Shown: one piece after another, positions 17,611 to 25,417 of the stretch
Numbering within the stretch: the stretch's first letter is position 1
Layout: each line of letters starts with the position of its first letter
Assembly (NCBI RefSeq): GCF_002116905.1
Contig: NZ_CP015118.1
Span: 3,534,001 to 3,598,000, forward strand
From: Piscinibacter gummiphilus
Lineage (GTDB): Bacteria > Pseudomonadota > Gammaproteobacteria > Burkholderiales > Burkholderiaceae_C
DNA length: 64,000 bases
Direction of reading: 5' to 3'
Translations under genes and position numbers: made by a program
The notes under the pieces: model-generated
What the model saw: the letters and a program-made list of their open reading frames with translations, nothing else
Database searches by the model: none
Told to the model about the DNA's origin: nothing

Positions 17611-18385
17611 CCGCGCCTCCCTGCATCTGCGACTGCAGCAGGTCGAGCACCCGCTCGGTCATGCGCACGTAGTGGTCCGGCACGAACTTCACCACCATCG
17701 ACAGCATGAAGAGGCCGAAGACGGTGATCAGCGAGAAGCCGAGCGAGAAGAGGTTCAACGCCGGCGCCACGCGGTTCAGGAAGCCGAAGCCGATCTGCAC
17801 CACCATCGTGGAGAAGATCATCGGGAGGGCCAGCAGCAGCGCGGCCGAGAAGATCCAGGCCACGTGCATCGCGAGGCCGTGCAGGTCGAGGCCGCCGTGC
17901 CCTCCCCCGACCGGCCAGGCCTTCAGGCTCGCGGCGAGCACGCCGGTGAGCACGAGGTGGCCGTCCACCGAGAAGAACACGATGATGCACATGATCGACA
18001 GCAGCGTGGACACCACGTCGGACGACATGCCGTTCATCGGGTCGTTCATGACCGCCATCGACAGGCCGATCTGCGAGGACAGCATGAAGCCGAGCACCGT
18101 GACGATCGACATCGTGAAGTGGAACGCGAGGCCCATCGCGCCGCCGATGATGGCCTGCTCGAGGGTCGCCACCACGCCGGCGAGCGAGAACGGGTCGATC
18201 GACGCGCCCGCCTGCGAAACCGGCAGCAGCACGAAGGACAGCACGAGCGACAGCAGCAGCCGCACCGTCACGGGCACCATGCCGTCGCCCAGGATGGGCG
18301 TGGCCGACAGCATCGCCATCGTGCGCACGAACGGCCACCAGAGCGCGAACAGCATCGCGAGCAGCTGGCTGAAGACGAGCTCCAT
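17603..18385 (-). CDS. fliR: flagellar export gate protein FliR
   Basis: 260 residues with about six hydrophobic segments, beginning with LLAMLFALWWPFVRTMAML. FliR completes the FliP5-FliQ4-FliR1 export channel in the basal body membrane. The ATG at 18385 directly abuts the fliQ stop. The length and position match the family, and an 8-base overlap with flhB follows. Confidence 0.95.
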   Translation of the reverse strand: MELVFSQLLAMLFALWWPFVRTMAMLSATPILGDGMVPVTVRLLLSLVLSFVLLPVSQAGASIDPFSLAGVVATLEQAIIGGAMGLAFHFTMSIVTVLGFMLSSQIGLSMAVMNDPMNGMSSDVVSTLLSIMCIIVFFSVDGHLVLTGVLAASLKAWPVGGGHGGLDLHGLAMHVAWIFSAALLLALPMIFSTMVVQIGFGFLNRVAPALNLFSLGFSLITVFGLFMLSMVVKFVPDHYVRMTERVLDLLQSQMQGGAGV

Positions 18386-18658
18386 CTACCCCACCAGGCG
18401 TGCGGCCCGCTCGAAGACCGACACGCAGTAGTCCATCAGGTAACCCACCATCCACCGCCCCATCACGCTGACGACGATCAGCGTGACGAGCAGCCGCGGC
18501 AGGAAACTCAGCGTCTGTTCGTTGATCTGCGTGGCGGCCTGGAACAGGGCGACGATCAGGCCCATGATGAGGCCGGGCACGACCAGCAGCACGACCAGCA
18601 GCATCGTGACGTTCAGGCTCTCGGCGATCAGGTCGACCGCGACTTCGGGCGTCAGCAT
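18386..18658 (-). CDS. fliQ: flagellar export gate protein FliQ
   Basis: 90 residues with two long transmembrane helices (VTMLLVVLLVVPGLIMGLIV and LPRLLVTLIVVSVMGRW) joined by the conserved QEQTLSFLP-like loop, here INEQTLSFLPR. FliQ subunits line the outside of the FliP/FliR channel. It lies ten bases after fliP and abuts fliR. Confidence 0.96.
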   Translation of the reverse strand: MLTPEVAVDLIAESLNVTMLLVVLLVVPGLIMGLIVALFQAATQINEQTLSFLPRLLVTLIVVSVMGRWMVGYLMDYCVSVFERAARLVG

Positions 18659-18668
18659 CGCGATCCTC

Positions 18669-19442
18669 CTAGTACGCCTGCACGCTGGTCACGAGCGTGT
18701 TCACCGTGAGCGTCCAGCCGTCCACCAGCACGAACAGCAGCAGCTTGAGCGGCAGCGAGATGACGAGCGGCGACAGCATCATCATGCCCATCGCCATCAG
18801 CACCGACGACACCACGAGGTCGATCACCAGGAACGGGATGAACAGCAGGCACCCGATCTGGAACGCGGTCTTCAGCTCGCTCAGCACGAAGGCGGCGAGC
18901 TTGACAGTGAAGGCATGGTCCTGCGGGCGGGCGACGTCCTTCTCGCCGGCCAGGCGCGACATCTGCGCCAGTGCGGCCTTGTTCGTCTGCGCGAGCATGA
19001 ACTTCGTCAGCGGCTCCTCGGCCTTCAGCAGCGCCTGCTGCAGCGTGATGCGGTCCTCGTCGAACGGCACGAAGGCGTCCGTCCAGATCTTGTCGCCCAC
19101 CGGGCGCATCACGAGCAGCGTGAGGATCAGCGCGATGCCGGTGACGATGCGGTTGGGCAGTCCCTGCTGCAGGCCGAGTGCCTGGCGCAGCAGCGAGAGG
19201 ACGATCACGAAGCGGGTGAAGCTCGTCATCATCATCACCATCACGGGCAGCAGCCCGAGCAGCGACATGATGATGAGGACCTGCGTCTTGACGGTGAACT
19301 CCGTCTTGGCGCCGCCCGCGGTCTGGCTCAGCAGTTCCACCGTGTTGGCCGCGAACGCGCCCTTCGAACAGGCGAGCAGGGCCACGCCGGCCAGCGTGGC
19401 CGCCGCCAGCGCGAGCCGGCGGTTCGGAGTCGCGGGGGTCAT
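18669..19442 (-). CDS. fliP: flagellar export gate protein FliP
   Basis: 257 residues. An N-terminal signal-like segment is followed by the four-helix FliP domain: LLGLLPVMVMMMTSFTRFVIVLSLLRQALG and the FLLIPFLVID-like helix, here LLFIPFLVIDLVV, then VLMAMGMMMLSP. It forms the main ring of the export channel. Its ATG overlaps the fliN stop by 4 bases, so no fliO lies between fliN and fliP where primary flagellar operons usually carry it. Confidence 0.96.
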   Translation of the reverse strand: MTPATPNRRLALAAATLAGVALLACSKGAFAANTVELLSQTAGGAKTEFTVKTQVLIIMSLLGLLPVMVMMMTSFTRFVIVLSLLRQALGLQQGLPNRIVTGIALILTLLVMRPVGDKIWTDAFVPFDEDRITLQQALLKAEEPLTKFMLAQTNKAALAQMSRLAGEKDVARPQDHAFTVKLAAFVLSELKTAFQIGCLLFIPFLVIDLVVSSVLMAMGMMMLSPLVISLPLKLLLFVLVDGWTLTVNTLVTSVQAY

Positions 19443-19813
19443 GACGCCAGGCTGTTGAGGTCCAGGCCGTCGAGGTCGATCACCTTCAGGCCGTGGTTCT
19501 CGCCGGAGACCACCACCTCGGCGTGGCCGATCGGCGTGCCGTTGACCTTGATCACCAGCGGTTCGCCGGCGAGGGAGTCGAGTTCGACGACGCTGTCGGC
19601 GCCGATGTCCATCAGGTCCTGTAGCGAGATGCGGGCCGAGCCCACCTCGAGGGTCAGCGTGACCGGGATCTTGCGCATCATCTGGGAGAGGTCGCGGCGG
19701 CGCGGGGCTGGGGCGACGGGGGTTTCGGTGATGCCGGCTTCGGGTTCGGCGCCTTCGGCGAGCAGGGTTTCGAGGGCCAGCTTGTCGTTCATGTCCATGG
19801 TGTCATTCCGCAT
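19439..19813 (-). CDS. fliN: flagellar motor switch protein FliN
   Basis: 124 residues. The C-terminal SpoA domain contains IPVTLTLEVGSARISLQDLMDIG, a valine-rich hydrophobic patch, and VNGTPIGHAEVVVSGENHGLKV, as in FliN. The first 45 residues are acidic and poorly conserved. It forms the lower C-ring with FliM and docks FliH. It overlaps fliM by 11 bases and fliP by 4. Confidence 0.95.
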   Translation of the reverse strand: MRNDTMDMNDKLALETLLAEGAEPEAGITETPVAPAPRRRDLSQMMRKIPVTLTLEVGSARISLQDLMDIGADSVVELDSLAGEPLVIKVNGTPIGHAEVVVSGENHGLKVIDLDGLDLNSLAS

Positions 19814-20663
19814 CGTCGAAGGAGGTCAGGCACAACTTGCCCTTGTGTTCGGTCACGGCCGCCGTGAAAAGGCGCGAGTCGTCGACCAGCACGTCGGCCA
19901 GGCCCAGGCTCACGGGGATCACGTCGCCCGGGCGCAGGTCCAGCACGTCCCCCAGCGGGAGTTCCTTTTCCAGCAGCCGGCCCGTCAGCACGAGGGGCAG
20001 GCGCGCGGCGACCGGCAGCGCCTGCTGGGAGGCCGGCTTGGCTTTCTCGCGGGACGGGGCGATGCTGCGCAGCAGCCGGCCCATCGCCGCATCGTCGAGC
20101 ACGAACCACAGCGACGCGGGTTCGGCCAGGCGCGTCTCGGCGAGGCGCACCGTCATCGTCCAGCCGCCCGGCGCGGGCGCCGCGCCGGCGGAGGCCGTCA
20201 GGTCACCGGCCTGGCCGGGTTCGATGCTGTCGAGCAGGATCTCGGTCCAGCGGGCGCACAGCGTGGCGGCGAGGCGCTCCTCGGTGGCGGTCTCGCGGAC
20301 GGCATCGGTGGCCGGGGCATCGGCCGCGGCGCGCACCGGCGCGCCGTAGCGGTAGTCGAGCACGGACAGCAGCAGCGCGCGGTCCATCGAGGCGGTCACA
20401 CGGCCGAACGGCGTCGCGCAACCGAACCAGCGGCCGCGCGGCGGCGTGCCGGCGGCGCGGGCGATGTCGACCGACTCGACGCGGTAATCGGCGCCGTAGC
20501 GGCGGTTCAGGCCGGTACGGAACGATTCGGCGAGCGCGGTCTTGAACTGCGACGTGAAGCTGCCCAGCAGGTGCATCGGGCGGCCGAGTGTCCCCGGATC
20601 GAGCACGACATGCGTCCCGGCGGCGGCCGGCCGCAGGGAGGAGCTCGTGGCGGAGTTCTTCAT
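19803..20663 (-). CDS. fliM: flagellar motor switch protein FliM, short form without CheY-binding motif
   Basis: 286 residues against about 330 in primary FliM. The middle domain (FKTALAESFRTGLNRRYG onwards) and the C-terminal SpoA domain (LPLGDVLDLRPGDVIPVSL, then AVTEHKGKLCL) are recognisable. The N-terminus starts MKNSATSSSLRPAAAG and has nothing like the LSQxEIDALL helix that binds CheY-P. The motor may therefore not be switched by CheY, as proposed for some lateral systems. It is the first gene of the fliMNPQR-flhBA operon, with a sigma-28-like promoter about 66-92 bases upstream. Confidence 0.88.
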   Translation of the reverse strand: MKNSATSSSLRPAAAGTHVVLDPGTLGRPMHLLGSFTSQFKTALAESFRTGLNRRYGADYRVESVDIARAAGTPPRGRWFGCATPFGRVTASMDRALLLSVLDYRYGAPVRAAADAPATDAVRETATEERLAATLCARWTEILLDSIEPGQAGDLTASAGAAPAPGGWTMTVRLAETRLAEPASLWFVLDDAAMGRLLRSIAPSREKAKPASQQALPVAARLPLVLTGRLLEKELPLGDVLDLRPGDVIPVSLGLADVLVDDSRLFTAAVTEHKGKLCLTSFDDAE

Positions 20664-20728
20664 GGGTGTCTGTCGTTCGGCGTTTCAGGAGGAATTCCGG
20701 GCGCGGGAATCCCGTCGACCTGCGTGGG

Positions 20729-20755
20729 ATGTCGGCTGCAACCGCGCCAACTTGA
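20729..20755 (-). promoter_or_regulatory. sigma-28 (FliA)-like promoter before fliM
   Basis: On the minus strand TCAAGTTG is followed after 11 bases by GCCGACAT. Against the enterobacterial consensus TAAAGTTT-N11-GCCGATAA this matches 6 of 8 positions in each element, with exact spacing. The predicted start lies about 58 bases upstream of the fliM ATG. The locus encodes its own FliA and FlgM. Confidence 0.6.
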
Positions 20756-20859
20756 GCCGTGCTGACCCCCAGGGAGGGATGTTTACCGTACGCGTAGAGC
20801 GCGCAGGGAATCCGCGTGAAGAATGTCACGCGCGCCGGCCTCCCGGCCGGCCAGGACAG

Positions 20860-21537
20860 TCACTCGTCGGAGGCCTCGACCACCGTGTTGACGATGTCCT
20901 TGACCATGGCCTTCTTGAAGGCCTCGCGGTCGGCGATGGCGTAGCGGCGCATCGCGATGACGGTGTGGAGGTAGCCCACCGCCTTGGCGAGCATCAGGTC
21001 GCACTGCAGCCGCACCGTGCGTTCGGCCACCGGCTTGCCGTACGCACAGGCCACCACCCGCTCGCGCGCCAGGACGGCGAGCTGCTTGTAGACCGGATGG
21101 TCCCCCACCTTGATCATCGAGGCCTGGTCGGCCTCGGTGCGCAGGTCCGCCATGTAGACCATGCGGTAGCGGTCGGGGTGGCTCTCCCAGTAGGCGATGA
21201 AGGTGTGGACGTGGGCGCTCAGCACCTGCACCGGCGACCGCTTGCCCTGCCCCGCGGCCAGCAGTTCGCCCAGCAGCTCCTGGAAGAAGTCGATCCAGAT
21301 GTGCCGGGCGAGGTCGTGCTTGCTCTCGAAGTACCCGTAGAACGACATGGGCGACATCGAGAACGCCTCGGTCAGCGCGCGGATGGACATGCCCTCGAAG
21401 CCCTTTTCGAGATACAGCTGCTTCGCGTAGGCCAGCAATTGCTGCTTGAAGTCGGCCTGGCTTTCCGGCGACCGGTGGCGGGCGCGCTTGGTCTGGCTGA
21501 TCGAATGGGTCATCGAAGAAGGAGGGTCCTTGGGCAT
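20860..21537 (-). CDS. TetR/AcrR-family transcriptional regulator
   Basis: 225 residues. The N-terminal TetR helix-turn-helix is at about residues 30-80: AKQLYLEKGFEGMSIRALTEAF, then MSPMSFYGYFESKHDLARH. The ligand-binding C-terminal domain is helical and unassigned. The gene lies between the flgBCDEFGHIJKL-lafW operon and the fliM operon on the same strand, which makes it a candidate local regulator of this flagellum. An alternative start is the ATG at 21513. No LafK-type activator is present in the window. Confidence 0.85.
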   Translation of the reverse strand: MPKDPPSSMTHSISQTKRARHRSPESQADFKQQLLAYAKQLYLEKGFEGMSIRALTEAFSMSPMSFYGYFESKHDLARHIWIDFFQELLGELLAAGQGKRSPVQVLSAHVHTFIAYWESHPDRYRMVYMADLRTEADQASMIKVGDHPVYKQLAVLARERVVACAYGKPVAERTVRLQCDLMLAKAVGYLHTVIAMRRYAIADREAFKKAMVKDIVNTVVEASDE

Positions 21538-21662
21538 CCCGATGCTGGGGCGATGAAGCGCCGTTCAGTAGAAGGGAAAGTCAGGATACCCAGCAACCCC
21601 CTTCAGGCACCATGCGCCGAGCGCCGGTCCCGGCGTAGGACGGGGAGCCGAGCGCTCGGGGG

Positions 21663-22685
21663 TCAGCGCGCCCGGAGCACGGACTGCACGCGCGGCCGGT
21701 TCAGGCCGTCGACGGCGGACACCAGCGCGGCCCGGGTGGCATAGCCCCCGTCCGCGCCCGCGGCCTCGAAGGCTTCGGCCGCCGTGGCGGCCCAGGCCGC
21801 GCCCTGCGCGGGGCGGGTGGCCTCCACTGCGGCGGACGCGTTCGCCAGGGCCCGGCCCACGGCGGACTGGGCGTCGCGCACCCGGTCCAGCGAGCCCAGC
21901 ACGCCCTGGAGCGTGGCCTTGCGCTCGTCCACGGTCCCGGTCTTCCAGCCGGCGACCGGCACGGCGTCGGCCTCGGGTTCGGCCCGGATCCGGTGGAACT
22001 GGCCGGTGGGAAAGCGCTTGCCGCCCCCCTTGACGGCCAGGGTGTCGCGCACGGCCGGCCACTGGTCCTCGGGCACCGCGAAGGTCAGTTGGCCTTCGTC
22101 GTCGCGTTGCACCGACACCCGGGCGGGCGACAAGGCCTGGCCCAGGCGCTGCACGATGGCGCGCTCCGACAGTCCGGGTTCGATGACCACGGGCATGGGG
22201 CGCTGCCCGGCGGGCCCCACCGACAGGGCCAGGGTTTCGCGGTCACCCTGCTGCAGGGACGGGAAATCGAGGCCCCGCACCGTGAAACGCCGGGAGGCGG
22301 TGGCCGGCCCCGTGTAGCGCAGCTGCGGGTCGAGCGCCCCGCCGCTGGCCGCGGGCCGGTCGGCCCAGGTGGATTCGAGTGCCGACAGCGTGTCTTCGAC
22401 GCGGGTGCCGGCGGCCGAACGCCCGGCGAGGCTCGCGCTCAAGCCCGCCTTGAGCGACTGCAGTTGGCCCGCCACCCCGTCCAGGAACTCGCGCGACTGC
22501 TGCGCCTGCGCCACCGACCGGTTCAGCTCGGGCAGCCAGCCTCGCAGGCCACCGGACAGCGCCGAGCCGGCCGCCTCGACCTGGACGCGCGCGGCCGGGG
22601 CGACCGACGTCGCGCGCACGGCGCTGGCCGACGTGGTGCGGCCGGCGCCGACGGCGGTCGGCTGGAGCGTGGACGAGACCTGCAT
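21663..22685 (-). CDS. LafW-like hook-associated or flagellar-secreted protein
   Basis: 340 residues, seven bases after flgL and probably in its operon. The ends are Ala/Ser/Thr-rich and helical (LQSLKAGLSASL, ALANASAAVEATRP), like axial flagellar proteins. The middle carries a beta-rich part (RRFTVRGLDFPSL, RETLALSVGPAG, GQLTFAVPEDQW). There is no signal peptide. In lateral flagellar clusters the gene after lfgL is lafW, a putative hook-associated protein, and position, size and composition fit. I cannot align it directly, so the assignment is by synteny. Confidence 0.5.
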   Translation of the reverse strand: MQVSSTLQPTAVGAGRTTSASAVRATSVAPAARVQVEAAGSALSGGLRGWLPELNRSVAQAQQSREFLDGVAGQLQSLKAGLSASLAGRSAAGTRVEDTLSALESTWADRPAASGGALDPQLRYTGPATASRRFTVRGLDFPSLQQGDRETLALSVGPAGQRPMPVVIEPGLSERAIVQRLGQALSPARVSVQRDDEGQLTFAVPEDQWPAVRDTLAVKGGGKRFPTGQFHRIRAEPEADAVPVAGWKTGTVDERKATLQGVLGSLDRVRDAQSAVGRALANASAAVEATRPAQGAAWAATAAEAFEAAGADGGYATRAALVSAVDGLNRPRVQSVLRAR

Positions 22686-22692
22686 CGAGCGA

Positions 22693-23604
22693 TCAGATCA
22701 TGTCGAAGAGGGACAGCGCGCTCACCTTCGCGTAGGCCTTCTGCGTGGCCTGCACCGCGGTGGTGTAGCCGTTGAGCTTCACCGCCGCGTCGCCGTAGTC
22801 GAGCTGGCCGAGGGTCAGCGCCGCCTGGCGGTTCGACAGGCTCACGTTGCCGTGGTTGTCCTCGAGCGTCTGCAGCGTGTTCTGGGCGCCGCCGAGGGTC
22901 GCGATCTTCGTGTTGATGCTGTTGAGGCCCGTGTCGAGGCCGTCCAGCGTGGCCACCAGCACGGCCTGCACGGCCGGGTCGTTGACCTTCACGCCAGGGG
23001 TCCGCAGCGTGTCGATGGTCCGGTCGAGCAGGTTCAGCAGCGGGGCCATCTCCTGCAGCGTGGAGTTGGCGGTCTGCGTGACGCCGTTGCCCACCACGAC
23101 CTTCTGCGCGTCGGCGTTGCCGGTGGCCGTGTAGCGGGCACCGGAGGCCGCGGCTGGATCGAGGGTGATGGTTTTCGTGGCGGTGGCCGTGCCCGAGAAC
23201 AGGAAGCGGCCCTCCTGGTCGACGCTGTTGCTCGAATAGAAGAGGCTGTCGCGCAGCGCGGCCAGCGAGTTGGCCATCGCGCCCACGTCTTCCGTCGTGT
23301 TGCCGCCGTCGTTGGCCCAGACCAGCAGGTCGCGGGCCTGGAGGATGTCGCTCACGGAACCGTCGAGCAGCGCCTCGTTCTGCTGGAGCCGGCTGCGCAG
23401 CGCGCCGATGTTCTCCTTGTACTGGTCGAGCGCCGCTTCCTCGCGGTTCAGCCGCGCGAGGCGCACGCTGGTCACGGGGTCGTCGGACGGCACCATGATG
23501 CGGTTGCCCGAGGCCATCTGCTGCATGACGTGCTCGAGGCGGTACGACGCGTTCTGCAACGCGGTGTTCATCGTGGTGTGGTACTGGGTGCTGGCGACGC
23601 GCAT
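22693..23604 (-). CDS. flgL: hook-filament junction protein FlgL
   Basis: 303 residues. The start MRVASTQYHTTMNTALQNA and the heptad-rich helical ends (C-terminus AYAKVSALSLFDMI) are typical of HAP3. RIMVPSDDPVTSVRL is the flagellin-like N-terminal signature. GAGGAGAT lies shortly before the ATG. It connects FlgK to the flagellin filament and follows flgK in the operon. Confidence 0.95.
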   Translation of the reverse strand: MRVASTQYHTTMNTALQNASYRLEHVMQQMASGNRIMVPSDDPVTSVRLARLNREEAALDQYKENIGALRSRLQQNEALLDGSVSDILQARDLLVWANDGGNTTEDVGAMANSLAALRDSLFYSSNSVDQEGRFLFSGTATATKTITLDPAAASGARYTATGNADAQKVVVGNGVTQTANSTLQEMAPLLNLLDRTIDTLRTPGVKVNDPAVQAVLVATLDGLDTGLNSINTKIATLGGAQNTLQTLEDNHGNVSLSNRQAALTLGQLDYGDAAVKLNGYTTAVQATQKAYAKVSALSLFDMI

Positions 23605-23614
23605 CTCGATCTCC

Positions 23615-25015
23615 TCAGCCCGCCATCATGGCGAGGGTGCTGTCGAACAGCTGGTTGGCCACGGCGATCACCTTCAGGTTCGCCTGGTACATCTGCTGGT
23701 ACTGCATGAGGCTCACCGCCTCCTCGTCCTGGTTCACGCCGCTCGTGGACTTCCAGCTCTCCTCGGACTGGTTGCGCACCGTCTCGGCGGTGGCCAGCGA
23801 GGCCTGGTTCTGCTGGCTCTGCATCGCGAGGCGCCCCACCATCTGGGTGTTGGCGTCGCCCATGCGCACCGAACCGAGCGTGCCCACCGTCACCGACAGG
23901 TTCTTGACGTCGATGACCTTCAGCAGGTTGTCGCTGTTGCCCGGTTTCGTCGGGTCGCTGGAAAAGGCGAGGTCCGCGGCGAGCACACCGTCCACCACCC
24001 GCAGCACGCCGCTCGAGCCCGAGGCGTCGAACGTGAACAGCGGGCCGTTGGGCGGTGCCGGCGTGGGCGTGGCGCCGCTCATCGTGTAGCCGGCGGCGAG
24101 CTGGGTGTTGACCCTGTCGGCCACCGAGCCCGCGAGGTCGGACACCGACTTGCGCAGCGGGTTCAGCACGTCGCGCTCGTAGTCGTCGAGGCCACCCAGC
24201 TGGCCGCCGAGGCGGGTGCTGGTGATCGTGAACGACTCGGCCGCGAACGCGAGCTTGAGCGTCTGCGAGCCGTCCGGGTTCGCCTGCACGCTCAGGCTCG
24301 ACGAGCGCGACCCCACCACGAGCGGCTGGCCGTCGCGCAGCGAGACGCTGCGGGTGCCGTCGGGCTGCTCCACCACCTGCACGGCCACGAGGGAGGCCAG
24401 CGCGTCGATCTTCTGGTCGCGGGCGTCGATCAGCGACGAGGGATTGGTGCCGGTGGCCTGCGCGATGGCGATGTCGCTGTTGAGTTCGGCGATCGACTTC
24501 GAGACCGAGTTGATCTGGTCGATCGTGCTGGTGCGCTGCTGGGCGATGGACGCCTGCTGGTTCGACAGCACCTGGTTCAGGCTGTTGAACCGCTGGGCCA
24601 GCGCCTCGGCGGCGGTGATGACCTGCTGGCGCAGCGGCAGCGAGGTGGGCTCCACGCTCGCGGCGTTCAGCGCGCCGAAGAAGCCGTCGAGGCCGCTGTT
24701 GATGCTCGACTCGTCGTCGCCCATCACCTGCTCCAGCTGGGTCAGGTACGGCTGAGGGATGGCGCGCTGCGACAGCTCGGACGCGGCCTGCCACATCTGC
24801 TGGCTCTTGTACGAATCGCTGAAGCGGATCAGCGACGGCACCTTCACGCCGTCGCCCGGCGACACCGTCCCGGCCTGCGTGGCGCGCTGCGACACCATCA
24901 GCGTGCCCTGGCGGGTGTAGCCCGGCGTCATCAGGTTGGCGATGTTCTGGCTGACGGTGTTCAGCGCGATCTGGGACGCGGCCGCCCCGGTCAGCGCGTT
25001 GTTGATGATGCTCAT
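23615..25015 (-). CDS. flgK: hook-filament junction protein FlgK
   Basis: 466 residues. The N-terminus has the HAP1 rod-type signature (ALTGAAASQIALNTVSQNIANLMTPGYTRQ). Residues 100-190 form the coiled D1 domain (SSINSGLDGFFGALNAAS), and the C-terminus is SVSLMQYQQMYQANLKVIAVANQLFDSTLAMM. The length is short compared with the roughly 550 residues of Salmonella FlgK because the exposed domain is reduced. It lies between flgJ and flgL. Confidence 0.96.
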   Translation of the reverse strand: MSIINNALTGAAASQIALNTVSQNIANLMTPGYTRQGTLMVSQRATQAGTVSPGDGVKVPSLIRFSDSYKSQQMWQAASELSQRAIPQPYLTQLEQVMGDDESSINSGLDGFFGALNAASVEPTSLPLRQQVITAAEALAQRFNSLNQVLSNQQASIAQQRTSTIDQINSVSKSIAELNSDIAIAQATGTNPSSLIDARDQKIDALASLVAVQVVEQPDGTRSVSLRDGQPLVVGSRSSSLSVQANPDGSQTLKLAFAAESFTITSTRLGGQLGGLDDYERDVLNPLRKSVSDLAGSVADRVNTQLAAGYTMSGATPTPAPPNGPLFTFDASGSSGVLRVVDGVLAADLAFSSDPTKPGNSDNLLKVIDVKNLSVTVGTLGSVRMGDANTQMVGRLAMQSQQNQASLATAETVRNQSEESWKSTSGVNQDEEAVSLMQYQQMYQANLKVIAVANQLFDSTLAMMAG

Positions 25016-25033
25016 GGAGGGAATCCGGTGGTG

Positions 25034-25414
25034 TTACTCGCTCTTGGCGACCGGCGGGGTCACGGCGTTAAGCGGTCTGGCCGGTGCAGTGGACGCGGCC
25101 GAGGGGAGCACCTGGCGCAGGATCACGTCGGCGATGCCGAACGCGCGCTGGCTGGCCATCTGGTCGGCCACCATCGTGTCGGCCATGTCCAGCATGTCGT
25201 CGTTCGTGCGGTCGCGGTACACACCCTCCTCGCCCGCGATCTCGCGCGACATGCTGCGCATCTGCCGCATCATCTGGGCGATGAAAAAACCCTCGAACTT
25301 CTCGGCAGCGGCCTTGGCCTGGCGTTCGAGTTCCGGGGAGACGGCCGGGGCCACCGGCGCCGCGGCGTCCGCCTCGAGGGGCTGGGCGGTGGAGAGCGAA
25401 GAAACGCGATTCAT
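25034..25414 (-). CDS. flgJ: FlgJ rod-binding (cap) protein lacking the muramidase domain
   Basis: 126 residues, about 40 percent of a classical dual-domain FlgJ. Residues 28-110 are the Rod-binding domain: AAAEKFEGFFIAQMMRQMRSM and the DMADTMVADQMASQRAFGIADVILRQ helix. There is no glucosaminidase part. It starts four bases from the flgI stop and stops 18 bases before flgK. The peptidoglycan hydrolase is probably supplied by the separate gene at 32125-32823. Confidence 0.93.
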   Translation of the reverse strand: MNRVSSLSTAQPLEADAAAPVAPAVSPELERQAKAAAEKFEGFFIAQMMRQMRSMSREIAGEEGVYRDRTNDDMLDMADTMVADQMASQRAFGIADVILRQVLPSAASTAPARPLNAVTPPVAKSE

Positions 25415-25417
25415 GGG

